Positions 10,816-19,839 of a DNA stretch of 64,000 nucleotides are shown one piece after another. This DNA comes from Zoroaster sp. YZ-2022. Lineage: Eukaryota > Echinodermata > Asteroidea > Forcipulatida > Zoroasteridae. Position 1 is the first letter of the stretch. Every line of letters starts with the position of its first letter. The DNA lies in the NCBI GenBank assembly GCA_029582265.1, contig CM055835.1:9663500-9727499 (forward strand), given 5' to 3'. The position numbers and the translations under genes are program-made. Below the pieces are notes generated by a model. The model was not told where the DNA came from and made no database searches. It saw only the letters and a list, made by a program, of their open reading frames with translations.

Positions 10816-12155
10816 TAGAGCAATTCATAAATCATAACGCCAAGTCCACTTAAAATCGCAAAACCAATAATTAAAGCATTTTTTTCTTCTTGGTGAGTTG
10901 GGGTTATTGTAACCTCGCTAGGAAAATCACCGTTTGATTCTTGCACATTTGTTATTGTAGGGCTCGATGCTAGATCATTAGATTCTTGCACATGTTTAGC
11001 GGCTAACGGTTGTGTCGATTGTAAAGGTGGAGGAGGAGAAGGAATGAGATCTGAATTCACGTCTTGATTCAATCCTAACGATAAATCAGACGTTGCGATT
11101 AAAATATTATTGTTGTATCCGACGTATGACCCTATACGCATATTCATATCGCTTGGCATCATGTATAATAAATCTCCAACGATAAAATTTAATTGCGTTT
11201 TAGTATCTGATAAAGATTTTTGATAGCGATCGATACTAAATTGTAAATCGACCGGAGAATCAATCTCAGCATCCACTATATTTTCACGCTGTGCATCTAA
11301 ACCGGTACCGGGTGTAAGAAATCCACTTTTAGCTTGTACTTGAGCTCCCAAAATCGCGTAGACGTACGTTCTTATAGAATCGTTAATTCGTTCTATACCG
11401 ATATCCGTAAAACCTTGAGCTAATCCCAAAGACAATATAAATTTAGTCCACGCTGTTTCAACGCGTTCAGATTGCAAAATGTAACCTACTCTAATGGTAT
11501 GTTCTTTACGATTATGTACACCGTCGTCAAAATCCATTCTTTTTTCACCCGCTTCAAAGTCTGCGGAAAGATTGTTGAGAGGAATAGGGTCAGAGTTGCG
11601 ATTTACAATAGAATTGTCGTAGTTGTGTCCAGGTACTGGATCGTATCTTTTACCAATGTTTCGCCAAAAATAAGCGGTGCCTAATCCATCGCTGTACGTA
11701 TCGACGCGTTGTTTCCAATGATCCGATGTTGAAAGGTGAAAGTCTTTACATATTTTTTTATACGCGCTAATGTCTATATTGTTGTCAAACGCGCTAAAAT
11801 AATTTTGAAAAGATGTAGGACAACTCATTTCTTTGAGTAATCGTCTCATTTGATAATAAACGTGAAATCTAAAAAAAACTACGAATCATCACATTTGAAT
11901 GATTTAAATGTTTATAACCCACACCACATCTCGTTGTGCTGCAGTACGTTACAAAATTTATTTGATTCTGATAAAAATTTAACGGATTATGATGCCAATC
12001 ATCGACAACTTTTTGACTACGAACCTGAGGCAACTTGTAGTTGCTAAAAACATTATCAAATTGTACGTTAAAAAAATCATTTTCATTGACGTAAAATTTC
12101 CAGATTGCGAATACCGTTTCGATAAATTACTCTGAAACGCTAATGGAAAAGACAT
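10812..12155 (-). pseudogene. Capsid-like protein gene with C-terminal membrane anchor, frameshifted
   Basis: The main open frame (10,812-11,849) is ~345 codons. Upstream, two further frames continue the same protein back to an ATG at 12,155, giving a gene of about 445 codons with shifts near the T/A runs at 12,070-12,076 and 11,871-11,878. Visible features are NPLNFYQNQINF in the N-terminal part, LGLAQGFTDIGIERI in the middle, a proline-rich linker (SPPPPLQ) and a final hydrophobic helix (ALIIGFAILSGLGVMIY). No database family can be assigned by eye. Size, gene position and abundance of such proteins beside LLGF-type genes in invertebrate genomes suggest a major structural protein. Both shifts lie in homopolymers, so base-calling error is possible. 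Confidence 0.5.
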
Positions 12156-12191
12156 TTTATTATATTAAAATTATAAATTTTTATTACTAAA
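12156..12191. promoter_or_regulatory. AT-rich divergent promoter gap
   Basis: Only 36 bp, nearly all A/T with TTATTATATTAAAATTATA, separate the divergent start codons at 12,155 (-) and 12,192 (+). The arrangement implies a shared bidirectional promoter; this is inference from spacing and composition. Confidence 0.4.
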
Positions 12192-12862
12192 ATGTATCTC
12201 ACCTTTGAAATCGAAATTGAAAAAAATAGCGGGTCGGTTCAATTAAATGACGTCATCGATAATCGCGAGGGTAATCTTACGATATCATTAAATAGCGTTA
12301 ACATTTGGGTGGGATATTATAATGTGCGTAGAAAAGAAAGAATAATCTATCGTACAGTTGGTCAGCAACAAGATGTCGTAAACTTTGTCGAACCGGGGCT
12401 TTACAACATGAACGAAATTATCGATATTATAGTAAAAGACGCGCCTTGGATCACGTTCATCATCGATGAAAAAACAGGTTTTTTCTTGCTAAATATTACT
12501 CAAGAAACCAAATCTGTCAAATTTTCTTAGCTAATTTACTCGGGTTTCACAACGAATTTCTAACTGTGGGAGAATATAGTAAAACAAATTATGTACAACT
12601 TTTTAAAATTCTATACATTCATTGCGATCAAATTTCTACGACCGAAAATTATTTCAACGGTAAACCTTGTACTATTTTAAACGCTTTTCCGTTACAAGAC
12701 AAATCGTTCGGAGAGAGTATGTGGATAGAATATAAAAATCCATTAATGAAAAAGCTTAAGACCGGTACTTTTAACGCATTGAGTTTTCAAATTAAAGATT
12801 CAAAGGGTAGAGACATAAATAATCACGGTTTCCCCATTATTTTAAATCTAGAAATTATATAA
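12192..12862 (+). pseudogene. LLGF-type small structural-like protein, one frameshift
   Basis: The first frame runs from ATG at 12,192 to a stop at 12,530, with a beta-rich N-terminus (VNIWVGYYNV, PGLYNMNEIIDII). A second frame takes over at about 12,515-12,530 and runs to 12,862, opening with the signature ANLLGFHNEF. A one-base deletion near GTCAAATTTTCTTAG explains the break; total about 223 codons. Proteins of this layout, ending in a beta-rich half after LLGF, are common neighbours of capsid-like genes in invertebrate virus-like elements. A penton-like or minor-capsid role is inference only. Confidence 0.5.
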
Positions 12863-13339
12863 ATGGCGAGTATTTATGGACCCAGTCGAACAAGCGCGCA
12901 AATTTCGTCTAGCGGTAATACAAACCAAGATAACTCATACATTTACGAACATCACGGCTATATCGATTGAGATGAAATTCAACAAATTATAACATTAATT
13001 AATTTACCGAGATTCAACATTATACTCGGTTGGCACGGGGTGTTAAAACTTCCCTTTTTTATGTTTGATCAACAACCAACGTATTGTTCGATTTTTACTA
13101 AATATTTAAAAGGTAATAGTCTTTATTCGCATTCATCGACAGAAAACTTTCGAGTCAACGCGTATCATATTCCTTCTCCCGCTCGAGATAAAAGTTTAGT
13201 TTTCAACAACACTTCGCAGCACGTAGAATACGAAATTTGTTATCAAACGCGAAATGAAAAAGTTTTTGTACAAGGAAGCTTTTTCGGCGCTTTAAACACT
13301 AAAATCTGTTTCAATATTAAAATTAAAGTTTACCATTAA
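12863..13339 (+). pseudogene. MASIYGPSR-type protein, copy A (one in-frame stop)
   Basis: The frame starts at ATG 12,863, directly after the previous stop, and would span 158 codons to 13,339. It is broken only by TGA at 12,968-12,970. It begins MASIYGPSR and contains NIILGWHGVLKL and later VFVQGSFFGALNTKICF. The beta-strand-rich, membrane-free composition would fit a small jelly-roll-like structural protein, but no family is recognised. A paralogue follows immediately downstream. Confidence 0.5.
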
Positions 13340-13362
13340 ATTAATTTTATTATATAATAAAT

Positions 13363-13860
13363 ATGGCGAGTATTTACGGACCAAGTCGTAGAGTGAGCAA
13401 TTTTGTCTGTCACACCTAACGTAGCCGCTAAGGCTACCAATCGATATTTTTTTGAAAAAAGTGGACATATCGATCATGTTGCAGAAGATATAACATTGTA
13501 TCAATTTGAGGATATAGTTTGGTTTACTTGGCATGGTTCAACGAGTGAACCAGCTTTTAATGTCTATGCACCAATAATAGATTGTACAACTTATCTTAAA
13601 ATAACTACTAATAATACTTCACAATCATACGTTTCAAAACGTGAAATTGATCCAGGTGATGGACCAGACTTTTTTATAGAAGATTTTGATCTATTTCAAT
13701 TTGATAATGAACCAAAGCTTTTAGAATGCGGCATTTGCTTTAAAATAGAAAAAAAGCAGATGGAGCAAATTCAACAGACATTTTTTTGCTCAATTTGTTT
13801 TTTTCGGCTCTCTAGAAACTGGAATCTGTTACGATTTTAAAATTAATAGTTTACCATTAA
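13363..13860 (+). pseudogene. MASIYGPSR-type protein, copy B (paralogue, two frameshifts)
   Basis: The start ATG at 13,363 repeats MASIYGPSRR, then the frame stops at ~13,419. A second frame open from about 13,400 carries VWFTWHGSTSEPAF, aligning with the WHG region of copy A, and a third frame near 13,800 resumes the C-terminal match (ETGICYDFKI against NTKICFNIKI). The two copies are strongly diverged, so the duplication is old. The second copy is more A/T-ending in codon use. Tandem paralogy of a structural gene suggests two related surface or vertex proteins; this is inference. Confidence 0.45.
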
Positions 13861-13898
13861 ATTAAAAAAAAATATAATATTTTATTATTATTAAAAGA

Positions 13899-14153
13899 AT
13901 GACTACAGATAATCCCCAAGACTTGGTTCACTGCGAAGTGGAGCGTTTACAAAAAGAAATACAAGCAGAAAAATACCACCGCGAGGTTATAATATAAAAA
14001 AATAAAACGTGCGAAAATTTAGATGATTTCGTCCAAACTTATAACAATATAAAAACGTTTGGTCTAATAATTGCACTAACCCATGCTGCTGAAGTATATG
14101 TTGTGCCTTACATCGCTGGAAACGCACGAAAACTTTTTAGAATGTTTTTCTAA
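13899..14153 (+). pseudogene. Small coiled-coil/hydrophobic protein with one in-frame stop
   Basis: ATG at 13,899 opens a charged segment (VERLQKEIQAEKYHRE), interrupted by TAA at 13,995-13,997. The same frame then stays open to 14,153 with a hydrophobic stretch (FGLIIALTHAAEVYVV). It is about 84 codons in all. The charged N-terminus resembles that of the next gene, so the two may be diverged paralogues. Function unknown. Confidence 0.4.
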
Positions 14154-14191
14154 ATTAGATTTTTTAAATCTTTTACTATTAATAGAAAACA

Positions 14192-14845
14192 ATGAGCGAA
14201 ACAAATGTACTTTATCCAGAGATACGATATATGAAGGATACTTCTGAAGCAGTAGCTGACAATGTCGAAAACGTGAACGCATTTCGTTTGCAAAAAAATC
14301 GACGATATTCAAAAAGAAATTTTAAAAGAGAAAAACGAACGCGAGAAAACGTATAAAAATATAATAAAATCATCAACACTTGTAGTATCGTAGAAACTCT
14401 CGCTGAATTGGGCTGTATGGGAGCAGGAGCCATTGGAATCGCCAGTATCGCCACCGTTATAGCAGCGCCGGTTGGATTTGTTTTAGAAGGTTTAGCTTTA
14501 GTGCTAGGTGGTGCGGCGTTTGCTCTCAGATACGCGAAATATAAATTATTTAAAAAAGCTAAAAAACACGATGAAATAAAAATTTTAGCTTCCTCTAAAC
14601 TCAACACGATCGAAAACCACGTTTCAAAAGCCATCGAAGACGGTGTCATTACCCAAGAAGAATGTTTACTCATCTGCGAAGAACGAGATAAATTTTCTCA
14701 AATGAAAGAAAATATCCGTACAGCGTCTCTGCCTACAGCGCTTGCGCAGCATAGCGCTAAAAATGACAATGTCGATAAAAAACAAGATGTTAATTTAGAT
14801 CAACAAAAAAAAGATCTTATAGAAAAACTTTTGAAGTTAAAATAA
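14192..14845 (+). pseudogene. Small membrane protein with glycine-rich double helix and helical tail
   Basis: ATG at 14,192 starts a helical, charged N-terminus. Two frame changes (A-run at 14,291-14,296; about 14,375-14,390) cancel out, returning to the starting frame for the long C-terminal part that ends at 14,845. That part has two adjacent hydrophobic segments (IGIASIATVIAAPVGFVL; LALVLGGAAFALRY), then KHDEIKILASSKLNTIENHV and a lysine-rich coiled tail. The pattern of a membrane hairpin plus cytoplasmic-like helix is recognisable as a family that recurs in invertebrate genomes with the other genes of this cluster. Role unknown. Confidence 0.5.
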
Positions 14846-14916
14846 ACTTTAGTGTAAATAAATCCAGATTTAACGAGGATACGCGACCTCCGCCGTATAA
14901 TTATAATTTTTAGTCA

Positions 14917-15231
14917 CTATAAACGAGCGCTTGTCTTTTCAACCAACTCCATCATCACTAAATTATAATGTCGTCTAGCTTTCCCTTCAACGCGCTTTAA
15001 ATAATTTAATTCTAATACATTACCGCATTTCGTACATGAATTAGCTTTTGATTTTGTACCAACTTTACATTTTCGACACGGAACGGGTATACTTCGTCCG
15101 TGTCTTACGCACCACTGATGTTGTGTGCAAAACACGTCACCACCCACACTTGGTATACAACACTTGATTGTTTTACCTATTAAAAGCCATTCGCATGGAA
15201 TAATCGTTTTCGATAAATATTTAGTCGTCAT
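14917..15231 (-). CDS. Small zinc-ribbon/Cys-rich protein, intact
   Basis: An uninterrupted 104-codon frame starts at ATG 15,231. Cysteine pairs are visible as CC near residue 24, FCTQHQWC, CRKC and CTKC, typical of one or two zinc-binding knuckles. The C-terminus is basic and helical. It closes the virus-like cluster on the right in convergent orientation to the preceding genes. It is the only gene of the cluster without a break. A nucleic-acid-binding or transcription-related role is inferred from the zinc motifs; no family is named. Confidence 0.55.
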   Translation of the reverse strand: MTTKYLSKTIIPCEWLLIGKTIKCCIPSVGGDVFCTQHQWCVRHGRSIPVPCRKCKVGTKSKANSCTKCGNVLELNYLKRVEGKARRHYNLVMMELVEKTSARL

Positions 15232-15240
15232 CTTTACTAT

Positions 15241-16041
15241 TAATCTACATAATATTATTTTATTATTTCATTTTTTTAAGTACCATTTTCAATATCTTTT
15301 TTTGTGGGGCGTTTTATATTTTTTAATGACCCTGCTAAAACATGACCTTTGACCTATATTTTTAGCAAATCTTACCTATACCCTTTCATGCCGTCAACAA
15401 CAACCAGCCAGTGCACCCATTCAAACTTGACCTTTCATGACCTCTAAACGTCAACAATCCTCCATTTATATTTTAAAAAAAGTCATTTTTAGTAAAAAAT
15501 CAAATAGTGCACCAGAAGCCCCATTTACATATACTACTGTTGGGTTCATATAAGGTATGTGGGAATGATGTGAGCACTTTTGGGCATTCTCTTTGTATAA
15601 ACATTTATAGGGAGTTTGGGATGTGACTCTTGAGCACGAAAAATAAAAGTGTCCATGGGAGAAGTCGGGTTTGAAAATATGAACTTCAAGGGTAATGGTT
15701 TGTCATTGCTAGGCTTTGTTGATGGACACTGCGAAGAATTGCATTGAGACGTCTGAACAGAAATGTCATGGTAAATTCAACCACCCCCACACCCACACCC
15801 ATATTGGAATAATAATTGATAATAATAATTGATAATTGGTGGAGCCCTGCGTGAGCACCCACAGTAAGCGAAGACAAACATTTACTGTTTTCATCTGAAT
15901 TAATAATGTTCACTTCCTCGTGATAATTACAATAAATCAAACTAGTGGAGCCCACCTACAGAGAGAGAAAATAAATATGCATCCCCCAAAGTATAGGCAG
16001 TTAATATTTACCAGCAGTTATTATATCAGTGAGAGACTTAC
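15241..16041. other. Intergenic/intronic stretch, no gene assigned
   Basis: A/T-rich DNA. On the minus strand a good 3' splice-site-like TTTCTGTTCAG near 15,750 precedes a 68-codon open frame, but the protein has no VWD-like pattern and no donor, so it is not called as an exon. Confidence 0.35.
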
Positions 16042-16259
16042 CGGTTTTCTGGTTGATGTCTGGTGATGTAGGAATGCGATCACGGTGAAAAATGTGGCTT
16101 TTGCATCTTGATTGGCCATTATATTTGGTGAATAAACTGTACGAGCTTGCAGATTCAACAAATTGCCAGTAAGATATGTGAGAAGAAACTCCCCACGCCC
16201 ATTAAAGGTGTATTGTACCTTATCAAAGGTTGTGCAGTGTGGGTCACCTAAACACCATG
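16042..16259 (-). CDS. Exon: start of VWD domain of a NIDO-AMOP-VWD protein
   Basis: The exon is bounded by CACGCACAG at 16,260-16,268 and the donor GTAAGTC below 16,042. It reads WCLGDPHCTTFDK, then YTFNGRGEFLL and LNLQARTVYS, the classic opening of a von Willebrand factor D domain as found after AMOP in mucin-4/SUSD2-like proteins. It begins with two bases that complete the codon left open by the exon at 18,004 and ends in phase 0. VWD domains are extracellular, so the product is a secreted or cell-surface protein. The remaining VWD exons were not found further left. A palindrome-rich MITE sits 47 bp upstream of its acceptor. Confidence 0.85.
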
Positions 16260-16306
16260 CTGTGCGTGAACAAAGAAAAAAAACTCACAAAGATACTATA
16301 ATATTA

Positions 16307-16744
16307 CGGAAGCGTAGTACCGCCACATGAATAACAAAAAATCTCGCTCTTATCGTGTACGTACACAATAAGCTCAAAGTTATCGTGTATGTACACGATA
16401 AGTTTAAAGTTATCGTGTACGTACACAATAAGCTCAAAGTTATCGTGTACGTACACAATAAGCTCAAAGTTATCGTGTACGTACACAATAAGCTCAAAGT
16501 TATCGTGTATGTACACGATAAGCTCAAAGTTATCGTGTACGTACACAATAAGCTCAAAGTTATCGTGTATGTACACAATAAGCTCAAAGTTATCGTGTAT
16601 GTACACAATAAGCTCAAAGTTATCGTGTACGTACACAATAAGCTCAAAGTTATCGTGTATGTACACGATAAGTTTAAAGTTATCGTGTATGTACACAATA
16701 AGAGCGAGATTTTTTTTTATTCATGTGGTGGTACTACGCTTCCG
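16307..16744. mobile_element. TA-flanked foldback element made of twelve 30-bp palindromic repeats
   Basis: Terminal inverted repeats of 47 bp start CGGAAGCGTAGTACC and differ at two positions; each end is flanked by TA (16,305-16,306 and 16,745-16,746), fitting a Tc1/mariner-type MITE. Between them lie 12 copies of a 30-bp unit, each centred on the palindrome GTGTACGTACAC (extended TTATCGTGTACGTACACAA). Since 30 is divisible by three, long open frames run through it on both strands; they are not genes. Confidence 0.85.
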
Positions 16745-16873
16745 TATAATATCACGAAGTCGCATGACAAAATTTTATGGGGTGGGGGAAATTTACGAGT
16801 TTTTAAGGAAAATATATCCCAGACGTATTTGATTATAATGTACAGGCAATACTTGTCACAGGACAATCCCGTG

Positions 16874-17312
16874 ACAAGTATGCGGGGACCAAGGTTTGAA
16901 GGTAGTTTCTATACAATTGAAGGGTGGTGAGAAAAATGAGCGGGGTAACCCTTGCGAAAATGTCAGCAATTCGCACAAACGGCCAAAATTCGGGGCAAGG
17001 GGCTGTCTCAGAAAATAAATAGTTTTGTCTTTTTCTCGAAGTCAAACAAACATTAGGTTCTATATAATACTGTGCAAAACCAAGATAGCTGCCAAAAATC
17101 CAAAATAGCCGCGATTTCTACATGAATTGGCCTATTTCAACAATAAAATGTCACTTTGGATGTTACTTGAGCTAATTGTTGTAGTTAGGAAAGCGAAGAA
17201 GCGATGGGCTCACAAAAGCGGAATTTATGTCAAATGTCGGTCACTCATTTTACTCAGCTCCCTTCAGTTGTTATAGAAATGGGTTTCAAACCTTGGTCCC
17301 CGCATACTTGTT
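16874..17312. mobile_element. Second TIR element, ~75-bp diverged arms
   Basis: ACAAGTATGCGGGGACCAAG at about 16,875 recurs inverted ending at 17,312, and the match continues into the element for about 75 bp at roughly 80 percent by eye. An extra inverted piece (ATACTTGTCAC at 16,849) just outside the left end makes a small palindrome with it. No coding capacity. Confidence 0.6.
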
Positions 17313-18003
17313 GCTGGTGGTACTATTTTTGCTTTATCAAACTAAAATTGTTTGGTGTAAGATGACAAAATTTAAATGAATGTAACGTAGTGAAATCAAA
17401 GATAAGCCCTCGGTCACCTTTCAAATACTCACCAAGATTTGGTGGCATGTAAGAGCTGCAATTCCTTACCGGTCGCTTACTTGTATACTTTTCACAAAAA
17501 GTAGGATTGAAAGATGCAACACAGCAGTAGTATCTTGGGGAAATCTCTTTTTCTAATCGAAAAACAAATTAATGACTGTTGTCATGAATGGAATAAGCGA
17601 CAAGGATTAAGTTTGTGGCTATTGTAACACACATCTAGTGATGATTTGATTACGATTGCAACTCCTTTCTCCACCACTTTCAGCTGTTAAAAAAAACGCC
17701 TATAATTATATTTTCTGATGGGCGTAACCCACTATCTGGAAATGGGGACTCATAGGTGGTGATTTCGGGCAGAGCCCGAAACGAATACCAACCTAACACT
17801 TGGCCAGGCAATTATTCAACCGTGTCATGAAATATGTAAACTCAGAACACTAGTTTTGACTCCAAAATGCTATTACTGCATGTGCCCTGTAATAAATAGT
17901 GGGGATATGTTCCCAGTGTGCAATCTTACAGCGTGCAGTCTTATCTGCATTTTCATTGTGGACAGTAAAGAACATTGAAATAAATTATATAAACTTAACT
18001 TAC
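17313..18003. other. Intron sequence, no other feature
   Basis: Lies between the VWD and AMOP exons. No gene or clear repeat seen apart from the elements listed. Confidence 0.4.
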
Positions 18004-18173
18004 CAATCCATGTTTTATATTGATCTCGCAATGAACTGTCGTTTGCAGGAAAGAATGAGTTGAAGCTATAGCGCTCCAGCACAGCCCCGTAGAAGACATC
18101 ATTCGGAAATTGTCTTAATGCCTTCATGCTGTCATAGCAACACAGTAAGCCAGGCGAACCACTCGTCCTGAAT
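18004..18173 (-). CDS. Exon: C-terminal half of AMOP domain
   Basis: Acceptor TTTTTACCTTAG precedes 18,173 and donor GTAAGTT follows 18,004. The frame reads SGSPGLLCCYDS then FPNDVFYG and ends DQYKTWI. The CCYD core matches the paired cysteines of AMOP domains. It ends in phase 1 and joins correctly to the VWD exon at 16,259. Its first codon needs two bases from the preceding exon, whereas the exon at 36,745 leaves only one, so a short exon between them is missing. A second acceptor six bases inside, ATTCAG, would keep the frame. Confidence 0.65.
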
Positions 18174-19530
18174 CTAAGGTAAAAACAATCTACAAGAACA
18201 GTAAAAAGAATATGTTTGCATCAGTTGCTTTTAAATGAATTAAATATGTGCACATCAAAAAACGCGCCTTTGAAATACCAAATAATTTGTTTGGGCAATT
18301 CCATGACACTATTGTTTTCATTTAAAAAAATGCAAAAAATTAACATCAAAGTCACTATTAAATAACTACTACTTCTGCCATTCGTTTTGTTTTTGAGGTT
18401 TTTGTGCCGCTAAATGAACATGGATTTTGTGCCTGGTGTTTGTAAGCGACTGTCTCTTTAAGGTTCTAGAACTTTGTTTCAGTTTCAGTGGAGAAATATC
18501 TGGAACGTAATAGGTTTTCTGAGAAAGCGTTATTGTACACGTACCGGTAAGTCTAGAAATGTATTACGTCTAAAACACTAATTAAAATATTTAATCACAA
18601 CAAAATATTTGTTCATTTAATATATATCTTTATTTTAAGCCAATACTGATTTATTATAATAGTAATTGTTGTTGTTGTTGTTGTTGTTGTTGTAGTAGTA
18701 ATAATATCTACACAGAAAGTTGTAAGAAAAGTGCGCGGAAAAGCAAAATTCCCTAAATAATCTGCAAACACTGTGGAGGTAGTATTACTTTAGGTTTTGC
18801 CGGTGAATATCAAACATTTTTCATTAAGTGTAATAGTAACCCAACTCATTCAATGTGATTTGAAATTGAATACTCATTCAATCAGCAGAAAGATACATTC
18901 AAATCCATAAACTGAGCATTCTGTCATCATTTAACACAACTCATCGCCAAATTGACTACATTGAAAATGAAAATGTTTGTTCAACTTCATCAGAACCAGT
19001 CGCAATCGTTGGATCTAGAATTTAATTTCATCAGTTGATTCATTTGTCACATTTTTACTTTCAGCTCAGGCCCTTTCCTAACTGTCTCACTTGCTTTAGT
19101 GCTTGTCAGGAAATAACATGCTAAAGAAAGCAATCCCCTACCAAAAACAAAGAAAGTAAAACTTCAGGGGAAAATGTGAAAGCATGACGTGGAAATATTG
19201 CAAAGGGAAATAAATCTGTTATGCAAGATTACCCCGTAGGCATACTCAGATTATTGTTTGGTATGTTCAATTGTTTGACATTGGTATAAAAAGAAATTGG
19301 ATAGCGACACAAAGTTTCGAAACTTATAGGCCTTAGTGACTTTCACAGCTACACAAATATTGGGGGAAATCAATTAATTTCGGCAAGGGCGCATTTGAAT
19401 ACTATTATAAAGGTGCAATTCATTGCCCATAAACGTAAGTGGGAATAATAAACTTCTACAAAATCCTTTGAGCATCAATGATTGTTAATTTGACTGCATC
19501 AATCGCGAAATGGTGCGAAACATTCAATTT
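18174..19530. other. Intron, with a short (TTG)n run
   Basis: No gene recognised. A TTG microsatellite of about eight units lies at 18,667-18,692, followed by TAG/TAA triplets. Confidence 0.5.
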
Positions 19531-19533
19531 CAG

Positions 19534-19740
19534 CAGTGGCGTAACTACGGGGGTGGGGCACGTGCCCCCTCCCCAGCTGAGGTCTGTTCCCCCCGGGCGC
19601 CCCTATTCAGAATGAAGGTCTGTGCCCCCCGGGTGCCTCCTATTCAGAATGAAGGTAGGGTGACCAAGTGTTCTGTATTTCAAGGGACCATCCCATTTTT
19701 TTAAAACCAAATTGTCCCACGTCCCGTTTGACACCTTCCT
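19534..19740 (+). repeat. GTGGCGTAACTA...GGGGCACGTGCCCC repeat fragment
   Basis: The sequence opens CAGTGGCGTAACTACGGGGG, has a GGGGCACGTGCCCC palindrome and two copies of CCCCGGG(C/T)GCC...ATTCAGAATGAAGG. This lead sequence is typical of a dispersed element end in many animal genomes. A diverged relative (GCGGGGCGTAAC plus a C run) lies near 52,856. Confidence 0.45.
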
Positions 19741-19839
19741 GGGACGGCTCTTGTCCCGTATTTTAAAACGGCACTGGGCACGGCTAATTCATTCAATATA
19801 TTCATACCAACTGCCCACGCAATTGGTCTTTGGTTACCC

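Larger units (their letters stand above)
10640..15240. mobile_element. Decayed virus-like integrated gene cluster
   Basis: Eight small genes lie almost back to back with AT-rich gaps of 0-75 bp, in an order and density unlike the surrounding repeats. They comprise a membrane-anchor tail (+), a capsid-like gene (-), a divergent promoter gap, five + strand genes and a - strand zinc-ribbon gene. None shows introns. There is no recognisable polymerase, integrase, ATPase or protease, so this is either a partial copy or a kind of element whose replication genes lie elsewhere. Based on gene style it is inferred to be an endogenised DNA virus or virus-like transposon related to elements in cnidarian and other invertebrate genomes; the family is not named here. 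Confidence 0.6.

Noticed and set aside
15545..15752. Possible further exon on the minus strand after a TTTCTGTTCAG acceptor
   Set aside because: The 68-codon frame fits in phase but has no VWD-like residues, no donor site and ends in a stop; kept only as a remark.
16307..16744. CRISPR-like array of 30-bp repeats
   Set aside because: Repeats are contiguous without spacers, palindromic, TIR-flanked, and the context is a eukaryotic intron.
16285..16930. Long open frames on both strands (up to 191 codons)
   Set aside because: They are the 30-bp repeat of the foldback element read in all frames; the period is divisible by three.
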